A DNA stretch of 64,000 nucleotides from Castanea sativa (taxonomy: Eukaryota; Streptophyta; Magnoliopsida; Fagales; Fagaceae), in the NCBI RefSeq assembly GCF_040712315.1, contig NC_134018.1, forward strand, positions 40,425,335 to 40,489,334, in the 5' to 3' direction. The translations under genes and the position numbers were made by a program. The notes below the pieces were generated by a model. It was not told the DNA's origin. It saw only the letters and a list, made by a program, of their open reading frames with translations, and did no database searches. This document shows, in pieces, positions 23,431 to 35,264 of this stretch. How positions within the stretch are numbered: the first letter of the stretch is position 1; each line of letters opens with the position of its first letter.

Positions 23431-23791
23431 TGAAAAGAATCTATCCAAGCTTGAAAAGATTGCAACAATGGTGTTCACACAGTGAAACACTCAGTGAGAA
23501 GCAATGAACACAAAGAGAAAGAAGAGAAAGGAAACAAAGAGATACAAAGAAAGAATGGAGATTTTCTGGAAGAATGAATTGCTCACTTATCTATTACACT
23601 TGATGTACCATATATATTACAAGAGTATCAGTAACCGCTTGATCAAAGATCCCTAAATTCTTAGGATTGATCTGTAAAATGTGGAGGGAAATTATGAGCT
23701 AATTAACTAACTATAACCACCTAACAACCTGAACTAATGAACCAAACACAACAGTACAAAACGCAGCGTTTCAATGAATCTATGACAGAAG
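23431..23791 (-). repeat. copia A 5' LTR, first part
   Basis: It matches 19664-20024 of the 3' LTR and ends where copia B begins. The remaining LTR resumes at about 28858-28863. Confidence 0.85.
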
Positions 23792-25222
23792 TTATAGAAA
23801 AATACATGTTTGTATCACATACAAAATATACGCAACGAAAAATTAACGGATCTACTTCATTCGCAATTGATAACATGTACTATGTAAATTTCAGAATGTA
23901 AGAACAAGAGAGTGTACCTTGGTGTTATAAATTTCAAAATAAAGATTAGAAGTTCTTGGGAACACTTTTAATCTTCACTCCAATTCCACTAACGTCCAAT
24001 AAGTGTGGTCTCTTAATCAATTATATGTGTTTGTTCAAGAGAGAATTAGAAAGTGTCCAACACTCACATACAAATCATTTCACCTTCTTATAAAATTTTG
24101 TATGTTTCTCTCCTTATAACTGATTATCTAATTGGACTAGTTTTTTAGGTCTTTTCAATTGGGCTTTAACATGTGGCTTGGTGTGGAACCAAAATGAAAC
24201 AAATAAGACACTAGCTCCAATGGGCCTTAGGCTTTTCTGTCAACTTTTGACAAGTCCAAAGTTACTATTAATTATATAAAATACCACTATATAAATATAA
24301 TTGCACTCTGGGCCTTATTAATAAATTATATTCCAAGACTTTATTGTACATACAACCCTTCATAAAATATTCGTAGTAATACAAAGTCATGAAAGTAGAT
24401 TGTCACTTTGTAGATTACTACATCTTAATCCTTAAGTACCCAATTTAATCCTTTAAGTTATTCATTATATATTTATTGAATCCAATTTCATAAATATATA
24501 CTTTAGTAACTAATTACTAAAGTAGTTAAACCTAACATTCTGAATAACAAACTCATTAAACTTATCTCAAGAGAATATTTTGTATCTCCGTTTAGAGACT
24601 ACGAATTCCATCTCGAGAATATATGTTCCATCAACACTAAATGTGGTTGCCCATCATACTGAGGTTTTGACCGTTACTTTAGATCTCACTCCTGATATAT
24701 ATCTCACTCCTGATATATATCTCACTTCTGATATATCAAAGCAACCTACACTTCATGATCAAGTCCATTATTCTCTTAAGATTAAGAGTTCATGTAAATA
24801 TAAGTCGTGAGATTTATTATTCAATTAACACTCGTTAGGAGAATAATAAATCTCACAACGATCTAATTCAATATGTCTTAACTCTTGAAACATAACAACA
24901 TATCAACTAGAAGTCTCCACTTCCATGATCAAGACAAATTATCTTAGTTGATATGTTATAGTCTTCGCAGATGAAATGCCCAATTTCTTCTCCGACTACG
25001 AACCGAAATTCTAAGTTTACAATGAACTTGTGATTTATATCTTTTATAACTTTTCACATAAATCACATACTATGCATCTCATGGACTATATGATAATGTT
25101 CAAATATTCATATTACCATTATTTAGATAATAATAAAACAACTTTATTAATTACAATATTATGTGATACATAATGTCATACATAGCATCATACAATAGGA
25201 TTTAAGGGCACACATCCTAATA
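23792..25222 (-). repeat. copia B 3' LTR
   Basis: This 1.43-kb LTR is shared with the solo LTR at 55-1448. It holds a tripled CTCACTCCTGATATATAT unit at 24680-24735. A purine-rich tract (minus strand GGGCAAGTGGAAGAT) adjoins it at 25223-25237. Confidence 0.88.
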
Positions 25223-25236
25223 ATCTTCCACTTGCC

Positions 25237-25740
25237 CTAAAGACTATTATGCACTAATCTAACTCTCATTCCCTCTAAATGTGACTCAAAAGTCTTTTGA
25301 GGCAAGGCTTTAGTAAAGCGATATGCTAGATTATTTGCACTTTTAATCTTTGCTACTACTACATCTCCACGAGCAATAATGTCTCGAATGATGTGGTACT
25401 TTCTCTCAATGTACTTTCTTTTTTTGTGATTCCTTAGATCTTTAGATTGTGCAACCGCTCCACTATTGTCGCAAAATAATGTGATAAGAATTTGCTCCAT
25501 TCTCACAACACCAAGATCAGAAATGAATTTCTTAAGCCAAACAACTTCCTTTGATGCTTCACAAACAGCCAACATATTCAGCTTCCATGGTGGAGTCCGC
25601 AAGACAAGATTGTTTAACACTCCTCCAACTTATGGCTCCACCTTCCAAGGTGAACACACAACCTGAAGTGGACTTTCTAGAATCAAAATCTGATTGAAAA
25701 TCTAAATCTATATAGCCAATAGGAATCAAATCCTCACACT
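25237..25740 (-). pseudogene. copia B RNase H
   Basis: The motifs CEASKEVVWLKKFISDLGVV, LFCDNSGAVAQSKD, HIIRDIIARGDVVV and RFTKALPQKTFESHLEGM are the copia RNase H C-terminal half. The N-terminal part (25621-25740) lies in another frame. The catalytic CDN segment is kept. Confidence 0.85.
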
Positions 25741-27205
25741 AGTAAACAAGTATATAATCTCTCGTTCTCCGTAGAAACTTGAAAATATACTTTATAGCTT
25801 GCCAATGTTTTGGTCCTAGATTTGATTGATATCGGCTGACCATGCCAACTAAATAACAAATATCTGGTCTAGTATAAAGTATGGCATACATGAGACTTCC
25901 CACTGCAAAAGCATAAGGAACTTGTCTCATCATATTTTCTTCCTTTTGAGTCTTAGACCTTTGGCCATCAGACAGAGGAACTCCATATCTGAAAGGAAGT
26001 AACCCTTTCTTGGAGTTTTGCATGCTAAACCGTTCAAGAACCTTATCTATATATTCATCTTGTGATAAGCCTAACATCCTATTCTTGTGATCTCACCAAA
26101 GCTTGATCCCTAGAATAAAGTTAGCCTTATCCAAGTCCTTCATATCAAATTGGCTTGACAACCAAACTTTTATCGATGATATTACCCCTACATCATTCCC
26201 AATGAGTAGAATATCATCAACATAAAGCACTAGGAACATTACTACTTTATCTAAATGTCTTTTGTACACACATGGTTCATCAAGATTCTGTTCAAAATCA
26301 AATGACTTGATTGCTTGATCAAATCTGATATTCCATGGCCTAGATGCTTGCTTAAGTCTATAAATGAATCTTTTCAACTTGCATACCATATGTTCTTGGT
26401 TCATTGCTATGAAACCTTTCGGTTGCATCATATAAATTTCTTTTTCAAGATTGCCATTAAGAAATGCAGTTTTGATATTCATTTGCCAAATCTCATAATC
26501 ATCACGAGCAGCAATGGATAAGAGAATTCGGATAGATTTAAGCATTGCTACTGGTGAAAAGGTTTTTTCATAATCAATACCTTCTTTTTATGTATACCTT
26601 TTCGCCACTAGCCTTACTTTAAAAGTTTCAACATTTCCATCTATCCCCCTCTTCTTCTTGTAAACACATTTGCAACCAACAGGTTCAATGCTGTTAGGCG
26701 CCTTTACAAGATCCCAAACTTGATTGGAATACATAGAATCTAATTCAGATTTCATAGTTTTGACCCAATGATGTACATCTATATCATTCATTACTTTTTC
26801 ATAAGTGTAAGAATCAGTTTCGGCATCTTCTGAGATAGCTTCATAAGTTTCTCCCAGACCTATAAATCTTATAGGTGGCCTAACAATTCTCCCACTACGA
26901 CGAGACACTTGTGTACTAGACATCTCATGAGTAGCATCTTGTGGTGTTTCTAATACAACAACATCATCTCTAGTTTCATTTATTGGTTGTTCAATTACAG
27001 GTTCATTCATTTCAGCCAAAACAACTCTACTTCTAAGAGTATAATCATTCATATAGTCATTTTTCAAGAATTTGGCATTTGTGCTAACAAATACTTTATT
27101 ATCTTTATGACTATAGAATAAACCTCCAACAGTTCCTTTTAGATACCCTACAAAGAAAACCACATCTGTTTTAAACTGTAACTTGTCAGACTTTCCTTTC
27201 AACAC
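25739..27205 (-). pseudogene. copia B reverse transcriptase
   Basis: Order on the minus strand: KTMKSELDSMYSNQVWDLV and VGCKCVYKKKRGIDGNV (26588-27205); then a break; then AAFDDYEI-type sequence, MNIKTAFLNGNLEKEIYM, IYRLKQASRPW and LYVDDILLIGND (26093-26545); then the connection MLGLSQDEYIDKVLERFSMQ and LMYAILYTRPDICY (25739-26077). YVDD is intact. The first catalytic Asp, usually M-D-V-KTAFLNG, is Asn. Stops lie at 26092 and 26587. Confidence 0.87.
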
Positions 27206-27220
27206 ATGTGCTGGATAACC

Positions 27221-27892
27221 TCAAATATGAAGATGTCTCATACTAGGCTTACGCCCATTCCACAACTCTACAGGTGTTTTAGGAACAGACTTCGAAGGTA
27301 CTAAATTCAGAAGATACATTATAGTATTTAAGGCATACCCCCAAAATGAAATTGGTAGAGTCAAATGACTCAACATGGACCTAACCATATCTAAAAGAGT
27401 TCTATTCCTTATTTTTGCTATACCATTTTGTTGTGAAGTTCCAGGTGCAATTAATTGGGATACAATTCCATTTTCAGTTAAGTAATCCTTAAAATCCTCA
27501 AGAAGGTATTCGCCACCATGATCAGATCGAATGGCCTTTATGCGTTTACCCAATTGATTCTCAACTTTAGCCTTAAATTCTTTGAACTTGTCAAAGGCTT
27601 CGAACTTCTGTTTCATTAGGTACACATAACAAAATCTAGAGTAATCATCAGTGAAAGTAATGAAATACTCATAGCCTCCTCTTGCTTAGATTAACATAGG
27701 ACCATATACATCTGAATATACTAGTTCTAGCAAATCTTGGGCTCTTCTACCTTTTATATTAAAAGGTTGTTTGGTCATTTTGCCTTTTAAACAAGATTCA
27801 CAAACTGAAAATTCATCAAAGTCCAGTGGCTTTAAGAGACCATCTTTGATCAGTTTTTGAATTCTATTTGAATTAATATGACCCAAATACAA
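27221..27892 (-). pseudogene. copia B integrase
   Basis: The pre-integrase part (27686-27892) has LGHINSNRIQKLIKDG and CESCLKGKMTKQPF and runs into the first Asp, LVYSDVYGPM. The rest (27221-27625) gives [19 protein letters not shown] (second Asp) and [16 protein letters not shown], where the expected Glu of the NG-x-x-E-R motif is Lys. A stop at about 27686 splits the domain. Confidence 0.87.
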
Positions 27893-27989
27893 GTATCAAA
27901 GATATGCATCACTAGTAGAAGGAAACTTTCTCTTTAATGATTTTACATGATAGTCATTATCTAATTCAGAATTATATAATTCATGCTTA

Positions 27990-28454
27990 TCAGGAGTTAA
28001 AATAAAGACCATCCACAATATTGCCAGAACAAATAAATATTTTACCCTTTTTTATTACAACATTGTCTTTAAGGATAACACAATATCCATGTTTACCTAA
28101 ATAAGTTGCAGAAATTAAATTCCTACAAACATTAGATACATATAGACAGTCTTCTAATATTAAAACCCTATACTCAAAGTATAAATCAAACACTCCAACA
28201 ACTACAACTGGAATCCTGCTCCCATCAGCCAAAGTAATAAACAATTCCCCTTCATTAAGCTTTCTGGTCTCCTAGAACCTCTGCAAAGAATTGCAAATAT
28301 GATTAGTACAATCTGAATCCACACACTAGGAATCCGTGGGATTTTGTACTAAACATATTTCAAGGAGGAATGAACTTTTCATACCCTTATTGTTGGCAGC
28401 CCTGAATTTTAGACAATTTCTTTTCCAATGTCCTTTCTCACCATAATGGAAACA
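27990..28454 (-). pseudogene. copia B gag zinc knuckle and protease
   Basis: The truncated gag end at 28413-28454 reads CFHYGEKGHWKRNC, a CCHC knuckle whose second Cys is Tyr. The protease region follows: the minus strand around 28290-28330 gives an aspartyl-type DSDCTNHI segment, then (27990-28244) FITLADGSRIPVVVVGVF, LEDCLYVSNVCRNLISATYL. Upstream gag is deleted at the junction with the 5' LTR at about 28455. Confidence 0.75.
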
Positions 28455-28455
28455 T

Positions 28456-28857
28456 TTTATCTTAACTCGTTAGGAGAATAATAAATCGTTATGGGGTCTA
28501 GTTCAATATGTCTTAGCTCTTAAAACATGTCAACATATCAATTAGAAGTCTCCACTTCTATGATCAAGACAAATCATCTTAGTTGATATGTTATAATCTT
28601 CGCAGATGAAATGTCCAATTTCTTCACCGACTATGAACTAAAATTTTGAGTTTACAAAGAACTTGTAATTTATATTTTTTGTGACTTTTCACCTAAATCA
28701 TATATTATGCATCTCATGGACTATATGATAATGTCTGAATATTCATGTTTTCATTATTTAGATAATAATAAAATAATTTTATTAATTACAACATTAAATG
28801 ATACATAATGTCATACATAGCATCATACAATAGGATTTAAGGGCACACATCCTAACA
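28456..28857 (-). repeat. copia B 5' LTR, truncated
   Basis: It matches only the first ~400 bp (minus-strand sense) of the 3' LTR, about 24826-25222. The remainder of the LTR, the primer site and gag were removed by one deletion. Confidence 0.85.
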
Positions 28858-29019
28858 AGAAAGATGAAACGCATCGTTTCATTAAATACATGTACAACTG
28901 TTTAAATAGAACAACATCGTTCTGTGGCATATCTGAACTAGCCGTTGAAGCACTAGTCGTTGGGTAATTGAACCTCGTTCTGAGCAATGCTCTGTTGAGC
29001 TTTGGAGTTACTCTTAACA
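28858..29019 (-). repeat. copia A 5' LTR, second part
   Basis: It matches 20025-20184 of the 3' LTR, from GATGAAACGCATCGTTTC to CTCTTAACA. Confidence 0.85.
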
Positions 29020-29387
29020 GTTGGCAAGGAAATCAACCTCTCAACACTCAATTTCCATGGAACTCGACCTCTTCACACTCGATTTAGCACAACAAAATCG
29101 ACTTCTCTGCACTCGATTTGTTAGATTGCTAAATAATTTCAAAACCTTACTAACTAATGAAATTGTTTTAGGAATTTGGTTATTTTGAAGAAAAAAAATC
29201 TTAGGTATGTCGTTAAAGTGATCCTGTAAAATAAATAAATAAAATATATTATTATTATTATTATTATTAATTATTTTGCATATTTATGTGTCTTGTTTGA
29301 TACAATGTGAATGCTGTAATGTATAATTTCTGGGTAATTAAAAAACAAAGACCCGAACCCGAACATGCATGTGAACCGGACGCGAGG

Positions 29388-29561
29388 TCCAGATCCAGAT
29401 CCAGATCCAGTTGAAAAAGGTAAAGCGTGCGGCCCAAGCTGATCGTATATATATAATTATCAATCATCCTCATCCTTTCACAAAGCCCTAACCAGCACAG
29501 CACAGCACAGCACAGCACAAGCACAACCAAACCCACCAAGCTTCGACAGAGAAAAGCAAAA
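29388..29561 (+). promoter_or_regulatory. MBF1 promoter and 5' leader
   Basis: A TATA-like TATATATATAATTATC lies at about 29446-29461, roughly 100 bp before the start codon. The likely leader follows with a (CAGCA)n repeat (29495-29520). A GATCCA hexamer repeat is at 29390-29410. The nested TE stack ends at about 29200, so the intact upstream region is short. Confidence 0.5.
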
Positions 29562-31127
29562 ATGTCAGGAATCGGACCAATCTCACAGGACTGGGAGCCA
29601 GTTGTGATCCGCAAGAAAGCCCCCAACGCCGCCGCCAAGAAGGACGAGAAAGCCGTCAACGCCGCTCGCCGCTCCGGCGCCGAGATCGAAACCCTTAAAA
29701 AAGGTCCGCCTTTTTCCCTCTTTACAAAAATTATCAATTTTTATCATAAACAAATGGGTTCGGATAAATCAACAGAGGTGGATCTGTTTAATGATATTTC
29801 TTAGATTATATCTGTGTGGAATGAGTTTCTTATAAGTTAGATTATCTTTTTGTTTAATTCTACGTTTGTCTTTTCTTTTTCTTTTTTTTAGGTTTAGGTT
29901 GTTTGATTATGTGTAGAATAATTATGGCTGTGATTTGTTGATGATAGGTTTATGATTTTAGACTGTAGAAGCTAATTTATGAATTTATATATTGTTGCAG
30001 CTACTGCTGGCACAAATAAAGCTGCCTCAAGCAGCACTACTCTAAATACAAGGAAGCTCGATGAGGAAACAGAGAACCTTGCTCGTAAGTATATTTATAT
30101 TTCAGATTTTTCATTTGATGGGTGTGATGGAATTATATGCATTAAGTCTTAATTCTTTTAAGTGTGATTTCTTAAGAATCTTTCCTTCTTTAATCTTTAT
30201 TGCATAATACTTTTGTCTCCAAATGCACTGAATTTTTTGGTTTTGTTCATGGTATATGAGTTTATGAACTGGTTTAATCACATTTTCCTGCGGTACATAT
30301 GGGGCAATTGTGCCAATGACCTCTAGGCTTACTTTTTTTCATTAAATGTGGTGCATATGTAACTTATCGATTCTAATATTTGGAATATATATAGGGCGAT
30401 TGTTGATTGGTAGCGTTTGAGCTTTGTTTTATTTACATGAAACCTTTGAGTACCCATGCTAAATGGTTTCAGGTTGTGTCCAGCTTCTTGTTCTTTCCAT
30501 TAGAATTTGTATGAAACTCTTTTATATATGGGGTTGTTTTTGCGGAAACTTTATTTTGTCTTTTGTTTGTTGTATCCTTGTTCTTTAAATTGTTTGATGG
30601 ATTGAATAATTGTATTATAGAAGAAATAAGGAAATCACAAGGACTCTAAGGAGTTGGATATGAACAAGTGGCCAAAAGTAAAGCTGAACCTATCATGTCC
30701 TTTGGATCGATACCATGTCACATTTTTTATTATAAATGCTATCGTCATCAGTTGTACAATCAAAAACTCTATTACAATTTAATTTTTCCAGTCTTCTATT
30801 ATTCATCATTTTTACTCTCGAGGTTCTCATCATCTTTTTTATGCTTATTTTGAGGTTTGTTCTTAAACTTTCACCCATCATCTGAAATATTGTTCTTGAT
30901 CTATCCCTAGCTGGGATGTAGCATTTCAATGTCTCAAAAATTACAACCACTTAACTTTAGTAAGACTTTCAAGGTGATGGTGATTTTCTCTTCATGGTTG
31001 ACACAGAAGTAAATTCTCAAGGTTCTTTATCACTTGTCTTTTCCTGAATAAAGCGCAGATTATTTTTTTGGGATAAGTTTGAATAAAGTGCAGATACACT
31101 TTCAAATACATCATTACCTGGTGTTGC

Positions 31128-31168
<41 letters not shown>

Positions 31169-32428
31169 TGAATCACAATATGAGTTCCTATGCTTGATTC
31201 TTGTAATATGTAAATTTTGTTGAATCATTTTTAACCTTGGAGGAGTTAATATGATTTTCTGTAGATAGACGATAGTCTATGCTAGGTTTACTGCCTTTGT
31301 GGTGTCTTTGGGAGTATAATGATTGGGCCTTAGGGGCATAGTCTGATATGGTTTTCAGATAAAATAGTTGTAAAGAGGTAGGAAGTTATATGAGAGCGGA
31401 TCAAGTTGCTCAAAAGGGTGGTGCGCTGCATGTCTGAGGGAAATTGTGAATTCCTAAACTTGATGGGTAATTGTTATGGTGCATATATGGATTTGATGAC
31501 ATGATGGTGTCTGTGCATCAGCTGGTGCTCAAAATAGAAGAACATAGTTTGTGGATGCAAGGGGTGCTAGATGATAGGAGTGTAGATTGAGAATGTAATG
31601 GTGCAAGATCCCAGCTTGAGATGAAGAAATGCAATGATAGTGGTTGAAAGGTCTTCTAGCATGTTAGGGTGGAATTACACTGCAATATTGTTTAATTACA
31701 TTCTGCACTAGCGATTCTATTAAATTTGTTTCCATTGAGATGTTGATCCTCCGGATGCAGTTGGCCTATAAGTTGAATTAGACCGACACTTTGCTTCCTG
31801 TGCTTTCTTTTCAGATATTTGCTTATTTATGGCATAATTTCCTCCTGATATATGAGCTAGCAATTTTAGAACCTAAAGAAAGGGAGTATGATGTAGTGGT
31901 CTGAGGAGGACATGATGTGTTTTTGTGCTTGACTGATCTGTTTTACTTCCTACGACTGTAACTCCTAGGACAACTCTCCACTCTCTTCTCTAGTAAAAAC
32001 TCCGGGTTGTGTTCAAACTCTTTCTTCATTTATTCTGTCCAAAGTTCAATTATTGGGTTGGGAGTACTGTTGCCTTCACTTAGTAGTGTTTGCCCATGCA
32101 TATTCTAATATAATTTTATTCTCATCTGAATTTTGAGTGCAGATGAACGTGTACCAACTGAGCTAAAGAAAGCTATTATGCAAGCACGAATGGACAAGAA
32201 GCTTACCCAGGCTCAGCTTGCTCAAGTAACTCTCTCCCTCACTCTCTCATTCTCTTTCTCTCTCCACCATATTGACCTGCTTAATGACAAAGCATTATTT
32301 GTCTGTAGATGATCAATGAGAAGCCTCAAATCATCCAGGAGTATGAATCTGGTAAGGCTATTCCCAACCAACAGATCATCACCAAGCTGGAGAGGGCCCT
32401 AGGAGCAAAACTGCGTGGAAAGAAATAA
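29562..32428 (+). CDS. MBF1: Multiprotein bridging factor 1 (MBF1a/b type), four exons
   Basis: MBF1 is a small nuclear and cytosolic coactivator that bridges bZIP-type activators and TBP, and it also associates with ribosomes. Exons are 29562-29703, 30001-30084, 32143-32225 and 32309-32428, all with GT-AG introns and consistent phase, giving 142 aa, the usual plant MBF1a/b length. The N-terminal MBF1 domain begins [19 protein letters not shown]. The C-terminal helix-turn-helix spans roughly residues 85-140 ([48 protein letters not shown]). Intron 2 is 2,058 bp and contains a (CT)n tract (31133-31161). The length and the sequence ending GAKLRGKK fit the MBF1a/b rather than the heat-induced MBF1c group. 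The gene looks intact and is the only such gene in the window. Confidence 0.95.
31133..31161. repeat. (CT)n microsatellite in MBF1 intron 2
   Basis: About 14 CT units lie roughly 980 bp upstream of exon 3. Confidence 0.93.
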
Positions 32429-32645
32429 AAGGAAGCCTTGTAAACTAAAGAAGGAATCCTGGTGCTCGTTTATGTCAAATGATATTGCGCCGTGATGTGT
32501 AGCTAGCTAAAATCGTCCGTAGTCAAGTAGTGGTTGTGTCCACGAACTAATCGTATCTCTATGTAAGATGACTCTTTGGAACGATGACTTGTGACGGGTT
32601 CAGCTCGCTGTTTGAAAATAATAAATATTTGTGTGTTCCCTGTCT
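32429..32645 (+). other. MBF1 3' untranslated region
   Basis: About 200 bp follow the TAA stop. An AATAAATATTTGTG stretch near 32619-32632 is a likely polyadenylation signal. The exact cleavage site cannot be fixed from sequence. Confidence 0.5.
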
Positions 32646-32821
32646 ACAATACATACTTGGCCTTGTGCTATCAAGGCTCAACGAATGCCTAAGAAAATGC
32701 ATGGTTTTATAAAAAAAAAATTACATAACCCAATTTCTCTACTTTTGCAAATGGACTTGATTAATATCCTTTGTATGCTCGTCGTTGGTCATTGATTAAT
32801 TAATTTCTATTAAGACAAAAT

Positions 32822-33202
32822 TTAGCTACAAAATTTGTTGTAGCTTAAGACCACAATCTCACTCAATATTATTAATGTTATTATATATTTTAAATTATGA
32901 AATTTAATAGTTGGATTGCATGTTCTTTATGCTCTTAATAAACGTCAAATTTTGTGTCAATTGGATATTATTTACTATATAATCTATAAGACTATTTTAT
33001 ACATTATTTTAAACTACGAAAACTTGCAATTTAAATAATTTATTGATGATATAACTATTGATTTTAAATTTTTTAGAAATTTTGCAAGCATGAAGAATAT
33101 AAAAAGATGTAATTCAATAATAGATTTGTCAAAATTTCTCTCTAATAAAAAGATATTAAGTAAGGACGTAGTCTAAGACTATAACCAATTTTGTAATTAA
33201 AC
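32822..33202. mobile_element. MITE with ~31-bp terminal inverted repeats
   Basis: The left end TTTAGCTACAAAATTTGTTG and the right end read inward, TTTAATTACAAAATTGGTTA, are inverted copies that continue to TTAAGAC and CTTAGAC. The interior is AT-rich and non-coding. The target duplication is not clear, so the superfamily is open. Confidence 0.6.
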
Positions 33203-33374
33203 TTTTTCCCGACAAAAATTTAAACTTAATTTCTCTTTAGCCAATAGCATTCCTATTTACTTCTTTACATATACTTTGATTTCTTAAGTCACCGTGATGT
33301 TCACAAAATATCATCTTTTAGGTCCAAAAGAGTGTAAAAGAGATTGTACTTGCAAACGGTGTAAAAGAGAGACC

Positions 33375-33384
33375 CCTTGTTTCA
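33375..33384. other. Left target-site duplication of the MULE
   Basis: CCTTGTTTCA is repeated exactly at 43996-44005, on the other side of the element. A 9-11 bp duplication is typical of Mutator-like elements. Confidence 0.9.
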
Positions 33385-33635
33385 GGCGAAAATGACCAAA
33401 TACCACAATTTTGCAAAATTTATAGCAATTTAGCACTATTTCGGAACTAAATAGGAATCTACCACTTTTCAAGTATTCGAGTTTATGAAACTTGAGTTTC
33501 TAGAAGTTCTGCCACCGTGGCACAAGCTGAGCTAGCATTTGGATTAAAAAATGTAACTTGGTACTCAAGATTATTGGACTCGATTACTGTGTTAGATGTA
33601 CCCAAGTCCTCTAAACTCGAGTATGACTCAAGTTG
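33385..33635 (+). repeat. MULE left terminal inverted repeat
   Basis: It aligns over its length with the inverted 43735-43995 end, including TTTCGGAACTAAATAGG, ATCTACCACTTTT, GAGCTAGCATTTGG and CTTGGTACTC. Internal ACTCGAGT-like motifs recur. Confidence 0.85.
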
Positions 33636-35187
33636 CACGACACTAAAAACACAAAAGATTCAACTTTATTTGTCCCTTTCACTTCTCACTCTCACTTACC
33701 AAAACACTCTCACTCTCCTTCACACCCAAACATACAAACCCCAAACCCTCACTCCACCAAAGACAAGCGCATCTCGTTGGCGGCAGAAGACTCTCGTCGG
33801 CGACCTCTCACTCAGCTCTCTCACTGTCTCACTTTTCCTCTTCAAATTTGGAAGAAAGGTAAATGTAAGACTCAAAAGTACTTTTCCCTTTTCCTTTTCC
33901 TACAAACAAAGCTGGAATTGATGTGGTTGCTTGGAGTTTAAATTATCTATTTTTATTTTATATTTTTTAGGCATAGCTGAATTTGATTTTGATTTTGCCT
34001 TTTATTTTATTTTTGGGTGGAAAATGTAATTGGGCTATTGGAAAAGGGATGCTGTGAATAGAAGCAACCATATGCTGTTCATGAACTTGTCTTATCATTG
34101 TTCTGATTGTGTACAGGCCATTTTGATTTTATTATTTTTTTCTCTGGATGAAATGGATTCGATTTGCGGTGTGCAACACTTGGTTTTTGTTAAACATCTG
34201 CATACAATGATTTCAATCTATATCATTCATTATCTACAAGTGATTTTTTCTGTAGTTCAAAGAACAGTAATGCTGTCATGATCATGGGGCTTGCATTTTT
34301 GTAGCTTTAAATGAATGTCATATTGATCTAAACATTAAAACTTCAGTGAGAAGAGTAGTTGTTTTCTAATTTTAACAATATTGGAGGGGTCCTCTCTCAA
34401 TCACTTGAGCCCTAAAAAAATCTTAGAGCCTAGCCAATGTCTTTCTTAATGTTAAGTCTATCTCTCTGTACATACATGTAGGGGATTTAACATGATGCCT
34501 AACAAATCAAGAATTTGTAAAAAAAAAAAAATTAAAAAAAAAGGGATTGATTGAGATTTTCTTGATTGAAAGTTCATAACTTTCTAGTTAAATAATATAG
34601 AACTTTGTATCATGTTTAGATAGAAGCTGAGGTCTGGTTGCATGCTGATAAGTTTGTGTACGTTATTGATGATGATAACAAATATTATGGCATGCACAAC
34701 AACAACATATTATTTGCTCACCGTGTAGAAATTACTATAATAAGTGTTGTTTATTGCAATGAAAAATGTCCCAAAATGCTAATCTGAGGGTATCATAGAA
34801 ACTTTGTTTGTTTCTTAAAAGCGATTACAATTGTTTCTCAACAACAACAAAAAATTACAAGTCCCCATTTTTTTCTTCTATACAAATAAAAATTACACAT
34901 TGTTTTGAAATTCATTAGTGAGATGAACTTTCATTATTGTTTTAATCATTTCCAGTTGTGGATTTTAAGATTAAGTTGCTCACAAACAATTGGTGGGAAA
35001 AGATTGAAGCTTAGTATTTGGGACACAGGATTATTTTGAATTGTAATTCATATTAATCTTTGATTAGTGATACTTCTAGAAGTGATATTTTATGGTAACA
35101 TGTAATATTTTTCTTCACAACTTTGATGCATAAATAGATTTTTTGTACATTAGACAATCTCTGCAATAGAAATTGTTCATTACTTAT

Positions 35188-35209
35188 CTCTCTCTCTCTC
35201 TCTCTCTCT

Positions 35210-35260
<51 letters not shown>
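35188..35260. repeat. (CT)n(TA)n microsatellite
   Basis: About 12 CT units are followed by about 24 TA units inside the MULE. Confidence 0.95.

Positions 35261-35264
<4 letters not shown>

Larger units (their letters stand above)
23792..28857 (-). mobile_element. Ty1/copia element B, nested in copia A
   Basis: It has a complete 3' LTR (23792-25222), a minus-strand coding region (25237-28454) and a shortened 5' LTR (about 28456-28857). Flanks AGAAG (23787-23791) and AGAAA (28858-28862) match at four of five bases. The uninterrupted copia A LTR at 20006-20036 shows the empty site. Most of gag and the inner ~1 kb of the 5' LTR are deleted. Confidence 0.85.
19664..29019 (-). mobile_element. Ty1/copia element A, interrupted by copia B
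   Basis: The 3' LTR is 19664-20184. The 5' LTR is split into 23431-23791 and about 28863-29019 by copia B. A perfect Met-tRNA primer site and a purine tract (minus strand GAGTTTGAGGGGGGA, 20185-20199) are present. Flanks GCTAG (19659-19663) and GTTGG (29020-29024) agree at three of five bases. An internal deletion removes most of gag, the zinc knuckle and protease. Confidence 0.85.
19272..29200. mobile_element. TIR element (Mutator-like or MITE) holding copia A and B
   Basis: The left segment 19272-19360 and the inverted right segment 29113-29200 match over about 88 bp, sharing AACAATTTCATTAGTTAG, AAGGTTTT and TTTAGCAATCTAA. Without the copia insertions the element is only about 570 bp. It includes a short CAGGCGAA/AACCCAAACCC repeat block near 19470-19640. 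The length of the inverted repeats suggests a Mutator-type MITE, but I see no clean target duplication. Confidence 0.6.

Noticed and set aside
29267..29737. 156-codon minus-strand frame over MBF1 exon 1
   Set aside because: It is antisense to the well-supported MBF1 exon and passes through simple repeats.
33517..33941. 134- and 102-codon overlapping frames at the MULE left end
   Set aside because: They span the terminal inverted repeat and a CT-rich leader. The two frames overlap and neither shows a domain. A 5' UTR exon is the better reading.
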